The position numbers were made by a program, and so were the translations under genes. Positions 48,452 to 56,944 of a DNA stretch of 64,000 nucleotides are shown in pieces; within the stretch, counting starts at the first letter, position 1, and every line of letters begins with the position of its first letter. The notes below the pieces were generated by a model. The model was not told the DNA's origin. It was given only the letters and a program-made list of their open reading frames with translations, and searched no databases. The stretch is from AP-15 sp963833745 (GTDB taxonomy: Bacteria > Pseudomonadota > Alphaproteobacteria > ATCC43930 > CGMCC-115725): NCBI GenBank assembly GCA_963833745.1, contig CAWHZD010000004.1:248001-312000 (forward strand), written 5' to 3'.

Positions 48452-50137
48452 ATGACGCAGACCGTCGCCCGCCTGCTGGCGGAGAGCCTCGAAGCACACG
48501 ATGTCGACCAGGTCTACTGCGTGCCCGGCGAGAGCTATGTCGGGCTGACCAGCGCGCTGATCGAAAAGAACTCGATCCGCGTCGTCGTCTGCCGCCACGA
48601 GGGCGGGGCCGGCTATATGGCGGTGGCCGACGGCAGGCTACGCGACCGCGCCGGGGTGGCGATGGTGTCGCGCGGGCCAGGTTTGTCGAACGCGATGGTG
48701 GCGTTGCACTCGGCCTACCACGACGCGACCCCGGTGGTGATGTTGGTCGGCCAGGTCGAGCGCAAGGATTTCGGCCGGCTCGCCCTGCAGGAGCAGAATT
48801 ATTCGCGCCTGCTCTCGGACGTGACCAAAGAGGTCATCGAGGTCAACGAACCGGAACAGGCCTCCGAGGCGATCGCCCGCGCCTTTCACCTTGCCGAGAG
48901 CGGCACCCCCGGTCCGGTCGCGGTGATCCTGCCCGAAGACATTTTCGACGCCGAGACCGACGCCGCCCTCGACCCGGCGCGGCCGCGGGTGGTCTCCGCG
49001 CCCAGGCCCAACGATCTCGACCGGCTGGCGGTGATGCTCGAAGCGGCGGAGCGGCCGCTGGTGCTGGTCGGCGGCGCGCTGTTGGCCGAGGCGGTGCATG
49101 ACGGCGCCGTTCTTGCCGACCTCAACCGCTTTGCCGAGCAATGGGTGTTGCCGATCAGCCCGACCCATCGCCGACCGCAATTGTTCGACGCGAACCACCC
49201 GAATTTCGGCGGCTACATGGGGATTCGGGTGCCGCCGGATCTGCTCGGCGAGATGAAGCGCGCCGACCTGATGGTGGCGCTAGGCGAACGCATGACCAAC
49301 TCGGTCAGCCAATCCTACTCTTTTCCGCAAGCCCCCAAACCGCAACTGCCCTTCGTCCATGTCTGGCCCGATCCCAACGAGGTCGGCCGCGTATGGCGGC
49401 CCGATCTCGGACTGCCGTGCAGCCCCTATGAGGTGATCAGGGCGCTGTTGCGCCGCGGCGCGCCCGCCGACGCCGCCAAGCGCCGCGGCTGGGTCGGCGG
49501 GCTCAACGCGATCCACCGCCGCCTGCTGGCCAAGGAATGGGAGCCGACGTCGGACGGCGTCAATTTCGCGGCAATCGTCTGCGAGATCGACAAGCATCTC
49601 GCCCCCAATGCGACGGTGACCACCGACGCCGGCAATTTCGGCAGCTTCGTCCATCGCTACATCGGCTTCCGCCAGGGGCAGGTGTTTCTGGCGTCGGTCG
49701 TCGGCGCGATGGGGTCGGGCATGCCGATGGCCGTAGCCGCGGCCTTGCGCCGGCCGAATACGCAGGTCGTGGCCTTTGTCGGCGACGGCGGCGCGCTGAT
49801 GACCGGGAATGAGCTCGCCACTGCCCTGCAATACGGCGCCAACCCGATCATGGTTATCTCGGACAACAATATGTACGGCACCATCGGCATGCATTCCTAC
49901 ATGCGCTACCCCGAGCGCCCGCTGATGGAAGGGGTGCGGCTGACCAACCCCGATTTCGCGCAATGGGCGCGCTCCTTTGGCGCCGAGGGCGTCACGATCG
50001 CCAGGGAATCCGAGATCGCCGACGGCATCGCCCATGCCTTCGCGGTCAAGACCAAGCCGGTCGTCGTCCACTGCCGCACCTCGCAGATCCAGATGAGCGC
50101 CTGGCGCCGCTACACCCGGTCGGAGACGTTGCCTTAA
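48452..50137 (+). CDS. Thiamine diphosphate-dependent enzyme (acetolactate synthase-like)
   Basis: ThDP enzyme of 561 residues with the three-domain layout of acetolactate synthase, benzoylformate decarboxylase and glyoxylate carboligase. The cofactor-activating glutamate is E50 in VCRHEGGAGYMA, the central domain is RPLVLVGGALL, and the pyrophosphate motif is GDGGALMTGNELATAL ending at ISDNN. Compared with true IlvB it lacks a neighbouring regulatory subunit gene, so catabolic lyase or carboligase activity is more likely. ATG 48452 lacks a clear ribosome site. Divergent from the MFS transporter. Confidence 0.9.
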   Translation: MTQTVARLLAESLEAHDVDQVYCVPGESYVGLTSALIEKNSIRVVVCRHEGGAGYMAVADGRLRDRAGVAMVSRGPGLSNAMVALHSAYHDATPVVMLVGQVERKDFGRLALQEQNYSRLLSDVTKEVIEVNEPEQASEAIARAFHLAESGTPGPVAVILPEDIFDAETDAALDPARPRVVSAPRPNDLDRLAVMLEAAERPLVLVGGALLAEAVHDGAVLADLNRFAEQWVLPISPTHRRPQLFDANHPNFGGYMGIRVPPDLLGEMKRADLMVALGERMTNSVSQSYSFPQAPKPQLPFVHVWPDPNEVGRVWRPDLGLPCSPYEVIRALLRRGAPADAAKRRGWVGGLNAIHRRLLAKEWEPTSDGVNFAAIVCEIDKHLAPNATVTTDAGNFGSFVHRYIGFRQGQVFLASVVGAMGSGMPMAVAAALRRPNTQVVAFVGDGGALMTGNELATALQYGANPIMVISDNNMYGTIGMHSYMRYPERPLMEGVRLTNPDFAQWARSFGAEGVTIARESEIADGIAHAFAVKTKPVVVHCRTSQIQMSAWRRYTRSETLP

Positions 50138-50179
50138 CGCGTTGAAGTGCAACGGCGGTTACAACGATCCGAGGAGCCG

Positions 50180-50530
50180 TCAAATCGCGATTTTGGTTTC
50201 GATCGCGTCGTAATCGGCTCGTAGGCCGCCATCCGTAGCGTCGAGAAGTCGCGCCGCGGTCAGAGCTTGCACATCCGCATGCACGTTGCTGTAGTCGCGC
50301 GCCAGCGCTTTCGCCAATGCGCGCACACTGGCGACTTTGTGCCGACGGACGTAGCGCAGCAATTCCAGTCGCTTCCCGGTCAATACGCGAGCAAGGGCAT
50401 CCCAGCTCTCGAAGGCGAGATGGTGCTCGCGGAAAAACTCGCCGCGCTCGGCCCGGCGCCAGGCATCGACGAAGCGGCGCGTCGCATCCCCCTCGAAATC
50501 GCCGCCGACCGTGATCTTGACGTCAGTCAT
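50180..50530 (-). CDS. Winged-helix antitoxin/regulator (HVO_A0114-like)
   Basis: Small DNA-binding protein of 116 residues. The C-terminal half is a winged helix: LTGKRLELLRYVRRHKVASVRALAKAL followed by DYSNVHADVQALTAARLL. Its gene begins inside the end of a DUF6516-type toxin gene (8-nt overlap in the corrected frame). Pairs of this kind are found as toxin-antitoxin modules, so it probably represses the pair and counteracts the toxin. Confidence 0.78.
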   Translation of the reverse strand: MTDVKITVGGDFEGDATRRFVDAWRRAERGEFFREHHLAFESWDALARVLTGKRLELLRYVRRHKVASVRALAKALARDYSNVHADVQALTAARLLDATDGGLRADYDAIETKIAI

Positions 50531-50812
50531 TTTTTCCTCGCAAGCTATGCACGTCGGCCCAGAAATCGGTCATCAACTGTTCCACGCCGGTGAACGCATA
50601 GGGAGTTTCAGTCCCCTCCAAATGCCGGTGATCGCTTTACCTCTCTCGTTGTCGTACCCGACCTCCCGGCTGCCGGATCGCCCGTAGAACAGCGAGTATT
50701 TGAGATCGTGCATCGACGGAGGAACCGGCGACGGAACGCGCCACACCACCATCTCCACGATCCCGCCATCGTCGTAATCGATCCGATGGTAGAACAGCAG
50801 TTCGGCTCTCAT
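50523..50812 (-). pseudogene. DUF6516-like putative toxin, single-base frameshift
   Basis: Small basic protein of 96 residues once corrected. It starts MRAELLFYHRIDYDDGGIVEMV, followed by HDLKYSLFYG and VGYDNERGK. As read, the frame ends in an arginine-rich tail at 50573. Adding one base near 50635 gives GDHRHLEGTETPYAF and VEQLMTDFWADV, the typical DUF6516 end (DNExGKGDHxH), with a stop at 50523-50525 that overlaps the winged-helix gene. The restored motif and the overlap make the frameshift very likely an artefact or a recent event. Confidence 0.8.
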
Positions 50813-50890
50813 GCCGCTCCGAACCAAATGAGATGCCGCCATATGGTGTCAAGGACCATAGTGAGTTCCGCCGATCCGAATCGTGCAAAC

Positions 50891-52306
50891 TTACTGCCGA
50901 GGCCATAATGCGCGCGCGTACAAGGTTTCGGGGAATTCGGGGGCGATGTCTGATGTCAGGCGCTGAGCGTGGGCGGCGAAATCGGCGAAAAACAGGTCGC
51001 GGCTGATGCGGGCGGTGACCGCGGGGAGCCCGCGCTTCATGCTCGGGACATCGCCGACCGGCACCCCGAAGCTGACGAAACCGGCAGGGTTCTGAATGTG
51101 GATGTCCCTCAGAAAGGGCGCATTGCCGGCAGTCTTTTCCAGATATTCGTGGGCAATGCCGAGATAAGGATGGGCGCCGAGATACTCGTCTTCCTCGTCC
51201 GGTGGCGGGGTTAGCCGGTCGCGCCACAGTAAAATCTCGTGCGCGAAACCAGCGAGTTCGGGACGGGCACCGGGGTCGACAAAATAACCGGTGCCGGCGA
51301 TTACGAAATCGAAACGGAATTCCCCGGCGGCTGTCTGCGCGACAATACGGCCATCCTCCTCGCGCGCGGCGAGCCACGGCGCCGCCAGATGGAGGCGGAA
51401 ATTCGCAAAGCGCAACACCCGCTCGATCGCGTCGGCGGGTGCGGTCGACCCGGCGCGACGAAAGCGGATCGCCTGGTGCCAGCGCACCGCGTCCGGCAGT
51501 TCGGGATAGTTGTCGTAGGCGCCGGGATAACCGCGCACCCGCGCCACCGGCACCGAGGCCAATACTAGGCGGCGCGCGAAGAGGTCGACCGACGCCGCTC
51601 CCGCTTCGAGCGCCACCCCCGCCGCGTCGAAGGCCGAGGCCGCACCGCCGACGACCGCCAGCGTCTTGCCGCGCAGCTCGGCGAAATCGATAGCCTCCGC
51701 GGTGTGCGCATAACGCCGTGCCGGCAGTCCTTCCCTCAGCACCGCCGGGATATAGGGGCCGCCATTGCCGCCCACCCCGTTGGCGAGGATCACCTTGCGC
51801 GCCGTCTCGACCCGAACCGCACCGTCCACCTCGAGATGCAGTCGGAAATGCCCGTCCTCCGGCTCGATGCGGACGAGCCGGGTGCGGTAGCGCACCGCGA
51901 TGCCGAGAAATTGCCGGTACCAGGCGAGATAGTCGGCCCAGGCCTCGCGCGGAATGCGCTCGAACGCGGCGTAGGCCTCCGCCCCGTGCCGCGCTTCGTA
52001 CCAGGACTGAAAGCTCAACGCGGCAATGCCGTATTCGGGACCGGGCAAGGTCTTGGGCGTGCGCAATACGTTCATCCGCGCCACGTTGAGCCAGATCCCG
52101 GCCTGCACCGCGTCCGCGGCCAGGTCGATGACCGCAACTCTGCCGATCCCGGCGCGGCGCAATGCGAAAGCGAAAGCGCAACCGCTCTGCCCGCCGCCGA
52201 CGATCATCACATTGTGGTCGATGCCCAGCCGGTCCGGGACCCAGTTCTGCGGATCGGGACCGATCAGGCGTAAAACGCTGCGGGCGTCGGCGTCGGGGTC
52301 GTGCAT
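50891..52306 (-). CDS. Flavin-containing monooxygenase-like FAD/NAD(P)-binding protein
   Basis: Flavoprotein of 471 residues with two dinucleotide folds: FAD motif VMIVGGGQSGCAFAFAL near residue 33 and NAD(P) motif LAVVGGAASAFDAAGVAL near 215, separated by the ILANGVGG strand. Later FDFVIAGTGYFVDP contains the second FAD contact. This is the arrangement of FMO and Baeyer-Villiger-type enzymes, but the FxGxxxHxxxW/F fingerprint of classical members is not evident, so an amine/lysine N-hydroxylase-like or another oxygenase activity is possible. The gene is divergent from the second CmcJ/NvfI-like gene across a short region with a palindromic tandem repeat. Confidence 0.85.
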   Translation of the reverse strand: MHDPDADARSVLRLIGPDPQNWVPDRLGIDHNVMIVGGGQSGCAFAFALRRAGIGRVAVIDLAADAVQAGIWLNVARMNVLRTPKTLPGPEYGIAALSFQSWYEARHGAEAYAAFERIPREAWADYLAWYRQFLGIAVRYRTRLVRIEPEDGHFRLHLEVDGAVRVETARKVILANGVGGNGGPYIPAVLREGLPARRYAHTAEAIDFAELRGKTLAVVGGAASAFDAAGVALEAGAASVDLFARRLVLASVPVARVRGYPGAYDNYPELPDAVRWHQAIRFRRAGSTAPADAIERVLRFANFRLHLAAPWLAAREEDGRIVAQTAAGEFRFDFVIAGTGYFVDPGARPELAGFAHEILLWRDRLTPPPDEEDEYLGAHPYLGIAHEYLEKTAGNAPFLRDIHIQNPAGFVSFGVPVGDVPSMKRGLPAVTARISRDLFFADFAAHAQRLTSDIAPEFPETLYARALWPRQ

Positions 52307-52322
52307 CGGGGGTTGTCTCCTC

Positions 52323-52376
52323 TTGTTCGGCCGATCGGCCGTCGGCGGGTTGTTCGGCCGATCGGCCGTCGGCGGG
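52323..52376. repeat. 27-bp tandem repeat with internal palindrome in a divergent promoter region
   Basis: Two perfect 27-bp copies lie head to tail at 52323-52349 and 52350-52376. Each contains the 14-bp perfect palindrome cggccgatcggccg. They occupy the 131-bp gap between the divergently transcribed FMO-like and CmcJ/NvfI-like genes, so two equally spaced operator sites controlling both genes is a plausible reading. Confidence 0.85.
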
Positions 52377-52437
52377 GCGCTTGTTGTGTCGGTCGGCAGG
52401 CCAATCTATCATCGCATCAAGCGTGTGGAGGAGCCTG

Positions 52438-53274
52438 ATGGTGCAGCTCGCCGAACTCGATACCGAGCGCGAAACGCTCAATGCGACCCTCAATTATTTC
52501 GTCGACAACAAGGCGATGCCGGTGACCCTGGTGGGTGCGCCCGGCGAATCCGACAAGCGGGTCGGTGGCGGCGATTCAGAGGCGCACCACGTCACCTTGC
52601 GCAACGGGCGGCCCCATGCCGGCGAATTCGCGCTCGAAAAGAACGGTTTCCGCTTTGTCCGTCACAATACCCGGGTCGCCGACTTTTTTGACGAGGGCGA
52701 GATCCGGCGTGTCTACTACCCGGAGATGGAAGCGCTGATCAAAGCCGAGGCCGGCGCCAAGCGCGTCGTCGTCTTCGACCATACGCTGCGCACCGCCGAC
52801 GATGAATTGCGCCAGGCAGCCAAGATCCGCGAGGTCGTACGCCGGGTCCACAACGACTATACTGAATGGTCGGGCCCGCAGCGGGTCCGCGATCTGATGG
52901 GCGATGAGGCGGAGGAGCTGCTGAAGCGCCGCTTTGCGATCGTGCAGGTGTGGCGGCCGATCCGCCATCCGGTTGAAAGCTGGCCCCTGGCGATCGCCGA
53001 TGCGAAGAGCCTGTCGCCCGACGACATGGTGGTGACCGAGCGCCGCTATGCCAATCGCATTGGCCAGACCTCGGCAATCACCTGGAACCCGGAGCATCGC
53101 TGGTATTGGTTTCCGCATATGGCACCCGACGAGGCCCTGGTGTTCAAGGTCTATGATTCGTTGAAGGACGGCCGCGCCCGGTTCACCGCGCACACCGCCT
53201 TCGAAGACCCGACCACGTCACCCAACGCGCGGCCGCGCGAAAGCATCGAGATTCGCACCCTGGCGTTCTTCTGA
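52438..53274 (+). CDS. CmcJ/NvfI family protein, putative Fe/2-oxoglutarate-type oxygenase (paralogue 2)
   Basis: Second family member, 278 residues, the usual size. Shared with the protein at 43466 are VYYPEMEALI, RRVHNDYTEWSG (H138, D140 as possible HxD iron ligands), WNPEHRWYWFPHM, FKVYDSLKDG, TAHTAFEDPTTSP with a candidate distal histidine and the end IRTLAFF. A near-perfect ggaggag sits upstream of ATG 52438. Its neighbours are an FMO-like protein, a diiron protein and an amidohydrolase, suggesting a set of oxidative steps on one compound; this is inference from position only. Confidence 0.87.
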   Translation: MVQLAELDTERETLNATLNYFVDNKAMPVTLVGAPGESDKRVGGGDSEAHHVTLRNGRPHAGEFALEKNGFRFVRHNTRVADFFDEGEIRRVYYPEMEALIKAEAGAKRVVVFDHTLRTADDELRQAAKIREVVRRVHNDYTEWSGPQRVRDLMGDEAEELLKRRFAIVQVWRPIRHPVESWPLAIADAKSLSPDDMVVTERRYANRIGQTSAITWNPEHRWYWFPHMAPDEALVFKVYDSLKDGRARFTAHTAFEDPTTSPNARPRESIEIRTLAFF

Positions 53275-53301
53275 AGTGTGTTGTCGTATCACGGATGTTC
53301 A

Positions 53302-53381
53302 TCGTCGCCCCCGCAAGAGCGGGGGGCCAGCGCAAGCGACGGGCGTTTGGCCCTGGATTCCCGCTTTCGCAGGAACGACGA
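53302..53381. repeat. Dispersed palindromic repeat
   Basis: Arms tcgtcgcccccgcaagagcg and ttcccgctttcgcaggaacg, related to the elements at 33287 and 54430. It lies between the CmcJ/NvfI-like gene and the diiron protein gene. Confidence 0.75.
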
Positions 53382-53424
53382 GAAATAACCGAATGAACAG
53401 AACCAAACAACGGGAGGCGATCTA

Positions 53425-54399
53425 ATGGAACGCGGGCACCAGGTCGACATCCGCAACGTCGCGTATTTTCGCCATGACTATGACGGCGAGCACGCGGATA
53501 TGCGGCACCTCTACGAGCAGGCCAAGCTCGACCAGTGGAACGCCGCGACCGACATCGACTGGGCGCAGCCGCTCGACGGCGATGGCGGGCTGATCGCCGA
53601 CGACCTCGTCGACATCCACGGCACCAAGTTTTGGGATCGCCTTGCGCCGGACGGGCAGGTCGAGGTCAACCGCGCCGTCGCCCGCTGGCGCTTGTCGACC
53701 CTGATGGCCGGTGAACATGGGGCGATGCTGGTGTGCAGCCAATTGGTCGAGAACGTCCAGGGCCAGGACGCCAAGCTGTTCCAGGCGACGCAGGTCGTCG
53801 ACGAGGGTCGGCACAACGAGGTCCTGCACCGCTACATGGCGTTGCGGCTCGACGGGCGGAACTACCCGCTCGCCAACAATGTGCAAGAGATCTTCGACAC
53901 TTTGCTGGGTACCGGGGCCTGGTATCTGAAGACGATCGGATTGCAGCTGGTCGCCGAGACCTTTGCGGTGTCGTTGTTCCGCATGCTCGCGGAATCGTCG
54001 AAGGACGCGGTGCTGCGTCAAATCTGCCGCCGCATCCTGCAGGACGAGGCACGCCATATGGGCTTTGGCATGCTGTCCTTGCCGGCGGTCGTCGCCGAAG
54101 CCACCGCGGCCGAGCGCCGCGAAATGGAGGATTTCGCGGTCTGGGCCTTGAACCGCACCCTGCGCGGGATCTTTCCGCTCGCCGCGTATGAGGAAACCGG
54201 GTTCAGCCGCGGCGAGATCGAGGAGATCCGGCAGTTGCGCCGTGAGCGCGCGGCCGGCGGCGACGAGACCGCGTTCCGCAAATTCTTCCGCCGCGACCTG
54301 CATGCCGGGCTCGTCCGCAACCTGCGCAAGGTCGGGGTGCTGAGCAACCGTGTTGCCCCCGATCTCGAAGCGCTCGGCATCTCCCTCGCCGCGGCGTGA
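53425..54399 (+). CDS. Ferritin-like diiron protein, putative oxygenase
   Basis: Helical protein of 324 residues with a full set of carboxylate-bridged diiron ligands in the ferritin-like order: E97 in MAGEHGAM, E127 and H130 in VVDEGRHNEV, E178 in LVAETFAV, and E208 and H211 in LQDEARHMGFG. The ExxH pairs in helices 2 and 4 are those of AurF-type N-oxygenases, desaturase-like and ribonucleotide reductase-like proteins. The ribosome site ggaggcgat lies upstream of ATG 53425. With FMO-like and CmcJ/NvfI-like neighbours it probably performs an O2-dependent step in the same pathway. Substrate unknown. Confidence 0.85.
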   Translation: MERGHQVDIRNVAYFRHDYDGEHADMRHLYEQAKLDQWNAATDIDWAQPLDGDGGLIADDLVDIHGTKFWDRLAPDGQVEVNRAVARWRLSTLMAGEHGAMLVCSQLVENVQGQDAKLFQATQVVDEGRHNEVLHRYMALRLDGRNYPLANNVQEIFDTLLGTGAWYLKTIGLQLVAETFAVSLFRMLAESSKDAVLRQICRRILQDEARHMGFGMLSLPAVVAEATAAERREMEDFAVWALNRTLRGIFPLAAYEETGFSRGEIEEIRQLRRERAAGGDETAFRKFFRRDLHAGLVRNLRKVGVLSNRVAPDLEALGISLAAA

Positions 54400-54429
54400 C
54401 CGACAGCGCGACAAGATAGACAAGTGGTT

Positions 54430-54510
54430 CGTCACCCTCGCGCAAGCGGGGGTCCAGGGCAGCCGCTGCGGCCCCTGGCGCCTGGATTCCCGCTTGCGCG
54501 GGAATGACGA
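54430..54510. repeat. Dispersed palindromic repeat next to a ribosome binding site
   Basis: Arms cgtcaccctcgcgcaagcgg and ttcccgcttgcgcgggaatg, the clearest inverted copy in the window. It ends about 25 bp before the start of the following amidohydrolase gene, so it forms part of that gene's leader. Confidence 0.8.
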
Positions 54511-54535
54511 GGAGCCTGGTTTCGGGTTAGAGGTA

Positions 54536-55693
54536 ATGATGGCCAACGAGCTGATCTCCTGCGACGACCATATGGATCTGGGGCAGTTGCCGGCCGATCT
54601 GTGGATGACGCGACTGCCCGCTGCATTGCGTGACCGGGCGCCGCACATCGAGGAGCGCGACGGCCAAGCGATGTGGGTCTGCGACGGCAAGGCCTGGGGC
54701 AGCTGGAGCGGCAAGCAGCCCTCGAACGAGCAGCTGGCGCGGCCAAAGCCGCTCTACAACGCCTTCGACCGCGGCGGCATCTATGACCAAAGTGCGCGCC
54801 GCCCGGCGGTCGCCGAATTGCGCCTCGCCGACATGGACCGCGACGGAGTGCAGACCCAGGTGATCTTTGGTCCTATCTTTCAAATCAGCACCGACGACCC
54901 GGCGCTGCGCGTCGCCTGCTACCGGGTCTACAACGACTGGCTGATGGAGTTCTGCGCCGCCGCTCCCGATCGGCTGATCGGTGCGCCGATGCTGCCCGAG
55001 ACCCCCGCGGCCGCGACCGAGGAATTGCTGCGCCTCGCCGCGCGATGGTCGACCAATGGGGGTGGGGTGCGCCAGGTCACCCTGATGATCGCCAACGTCA
55101 ACCCCAAGCTCGACGACCCGGCCTGGGAAAAGCTGTGGACTGCGCTCGAAGACACCGGGATCATCCTCTCCTGGCACATCACGGTGTTTGTCGGGAAACC
55201 CGGCGACCGGGTCGCCGGCAAGGCGGCGAGCGTGTTCGAGAACACCAAATTCTTTATGGCTAACTTCCTCGAACCGTTTGTCGACCTGTTTGCGTGGGGG
55301 ATTCTCGAGCGCCATCCAAAGCTCAAAATGGTCATGGCCGAGGCCGGCACCGGCTGGCTGCCCTGGCTCGTGCAGGAGCTCGACTACCGCCACTGGCGGC
55401 TGTGGGAAGCCAAGGAGTTCTGGGTCGACAAGGGCGGCACGGCACTCGAAACCAAGCCCAGCGAATTGTTCAAACGGCAGATCTGGGCGACGTTCCAGGA
55501 AGACTACGCGGCGATGGCGCTGATCCCGTTCTTTGGCGAAGGCCATTTGCTGTGGGCGTCGGACTACCCCCACCCCGACAGCGTGTGGCCCAATTCACGC
55601 GCCGCGATCGAGCGCCAGATGGGCGACCTGTCGCCCGAAATGCGCCGCAAGCTGACGCACGACAACGCCGCCAAGCTATACGGGCTTTCCTGA
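54536..55693 (+). CDS. Amidohydrolase family protein (COG2159)
   Basis: TIM-barrel amidohydrolase of 385 residues. It reads ELISCDDHMDLGQLPADLW at the first strand, LRLADMDRDGVQTQVIFGPI, the metal-ligand histidine in GIILSWHITVF, HPKLKMVMAEAGTGWLPWL and the final HLLWASDYPHPDSVWPNSRA with the conserved aspartate. It matches the protein at 34123 in length and order of motifs and is probably its paralogue. Two adjacent ATGs (54536, 54539) follow agaggt. It lies in the same direction as the diiron and CmcJ/NvfI-like genes. Confidence 0.89.
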   Translation: MMANELISCDDHMDLGQLPADLWMTRLPAALRDRAPHIEERDGQAMWVCDGKAWGSWSGKQPSNEQLARPKPLYNAFDRGGIYDQSARRPAVAELRLADMDRDGVQTQVIFGPIFQISTDDPALRVACYRVYNDWLMEFCAAAPDRLIGAPMLPETPAAATEELLRLAARWSTNGGGVRQVTLMIANVNPKLDDPAWEKLWTALEDTGIILSWHITVFVGKPGDRVAGKAASVFENTKFFMANFLEPFVDLFAWGILERHPKLKMVMAEAGTGWLPWLVQELDYRHWRLWEAKEFWVDKGGTALETKPSELFKRQIWATFQEDYAAMALIPFFGEGHLLWASDYPHPDSVWPNSRAAIERQMGDLSPEMRRKLTHDNAAKLYGLS

Positions 55694-55709
55694 TCGCTGT
55701 CGCTTTGTC

Positions 55710-56030
55710 CTACTCGTCGCGGTAGAAGACGGCGAGCCAGACGGTCGGCGTCGCGGGATCGGTCCAGTCGACGCGGTGGCGGCGATGTGGTGCGATGCCG
55801 AGGCAGTCGCCGGGGGCGAGCAGGCGTGCTTCTGTCTCGTCTTCGAAGCGCAGGCGCGCCGCGCCCGCCAACAGCAGCACCCATTCGCCTTCGTCCTGGT
55901 CGTACCAGAAGCCGGACGGGCTCGCATGCCCCAATGAAACGATGCGCTCGATGCGAATGTCCGGCTGGTTAAGCAGCGTATCGACGGATTCGGCGGCGCG
56001 CGGGTCCGGCGGCGGGGCGAAGAGGTTCAC
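55710..56030 (-). CDS. Small cupin domain protein
   Basis: Single cupin of 106 residues. The barrel shows GFWYDQDEGEWVLLLAGAARLRF, DCLGIAPHRRHRVDWTDP and VWLAVFY; the usual first metal motif is reduced (EGEW in place of HxH) while the second has HRRH. It overlaps the upstream DUF5996 gene by 4 nt (ATGA) and is the last gene of the glpK operon. Role unknown; small cupins of this type may bind a metal or a small acid. Confidence 0.8.
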   Translation of the reverse strand: MNLFAPPPDPRAAESVDTLLNQPDIRIERIVSLGHASPSGFWYDQDEGEWVLLLAGAARLRFEDETEARLLAPGDCLGIAPHRRHRVDWTDPATPTVWLAVFYRDE

Positions 56031-56944
56031 GGCGCCGCCGCGCGCTCTAGTTCAGCGCGGTCCCAATGGGCGAGCGTGGCGGCGGCTTCGTAAGTGCTTT
56101 GCAGAAAGTCGAGCAAGGCTTCGTCGGGTGCTGCGGCGTGGCGGACGTCGTCGTAGGGCAGGATGAATTCGCCGAAATCCCGGTTGTAGAAGGCGGCGGC
56201 AGGGCGAACCGGAACCTCGCCAAATCCCGCCGGTTGCGGGTAGGCGTAGGAATAAAACACCGGCTGCTCCATGCCAGCGCCGCCCGGCCAGAAGCCGCAG
56301 CTAGAGACCTCGTGCGAATAGGCTTCGCGGGTAACGCGATCGGCGACGTTGGGAGCACCCGGATGCTGCGGCGCTCGGCGGCCGGAAAACCGCGTCACGG
56401 CCAGATCGAAGCTGCCCCAAAAGAAGTGCACCGGGCTGGTTTTGCCGAGAAACCGGGCGCGAAACGCGGTGAAGACGCGGTCGGCGTGCACCAACACGCG
56501 CCAGAAGCGGTTGGCATAATCAGGGTCGTAGGCGGCGTGGGTGCGGTCCTGCTCGAACGGGATCGGGTCGGGGATTTCAACCGGCGTCGTCCAGATCTTT
56601 ATGTCGAGCCCGAGCGCGTGCAGCCGCTGCATGACTTCGCCGTAGAAATCGGCCACCGCGATCGGCTGCAAGGCGAAGCCGTCGGTCCTACCGTCGTTGG
56701 ACTCGACCACCAGGCGATGGCCGATAAAATCGAAGCCGATCTGGAAGCTCCGCTCGCGATAAGGAATCGGCGAGGTCGTCAGCCCGCGGCTCGTCACGTA
56801 AAGCGGGACCTGCCACCAGTGATTGATCAGTGGCGCCTGCGCCATCCGGATCTTGCCGATTATCTGCGTCCACACATGCAAGGTCGCGCAGGTTTCGCGC
56901 CACTCCGCGAACGGCAGGCTCGGCCAGGTTTCAGCATTCGGCAT
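56027..56944 (-). CDS. DUF5996 family protein
   Basis: Uncharacterised protein of about 305 residues. It starts MPNAETWPSLPFAEWRETCATLHVW and contains LINHWWQVPLYVTSRGLTTSPI, FQIGFDFIGHRLVV, SPVHFFWGSFDLAVTRFSGR and EVSSCGFWPGG, all typical of DUF5996. ATG 56944 has ggaga 5 nt upstream, lying inside the end of glpK, so the two genes overlap by 14 nt; a start at 57013 would overlap more and has no conserved residues. No function is known for this family. Many histidine and aromatic residues suggest a binding site. Confidence 0.85.
   Translation of the reverse strand: MPNAETWPSLPFAEWRETCATLHVWTQIIGKIRMAQAPLINHWWQVPLYVTSRGLTTSPIPYRERSFQIGFDFIGHRLVVESNDGRTDGFALQPIAVADFYGEVMQRLHALGLDIKIWTTPVEIPDPIPFEQDRTHAAYDPDYANRFWRVLVHADRVFTAFRARFLGKTSPVHFFWGSFDLAVTRFSGRRAPQHPGAPNVADRVTREAYSHEVSSCGFWPGGAGMEQPVFYSYAYPQPAGFGEVPVRPAAAFYNRDFGEFILPYDDVRHAAAPDEALLDFLQSTYEAAATLAHWDRAELERAAAP

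Noticed and set aside
50637..52493. Open frame of 618 codons on the minus strand overlapping the FMO-like gene
   Set aside because: It is very rich in arginine and shares no motif with any family; the FMO-like frame in the same interval has clear dinucleotide motifs.
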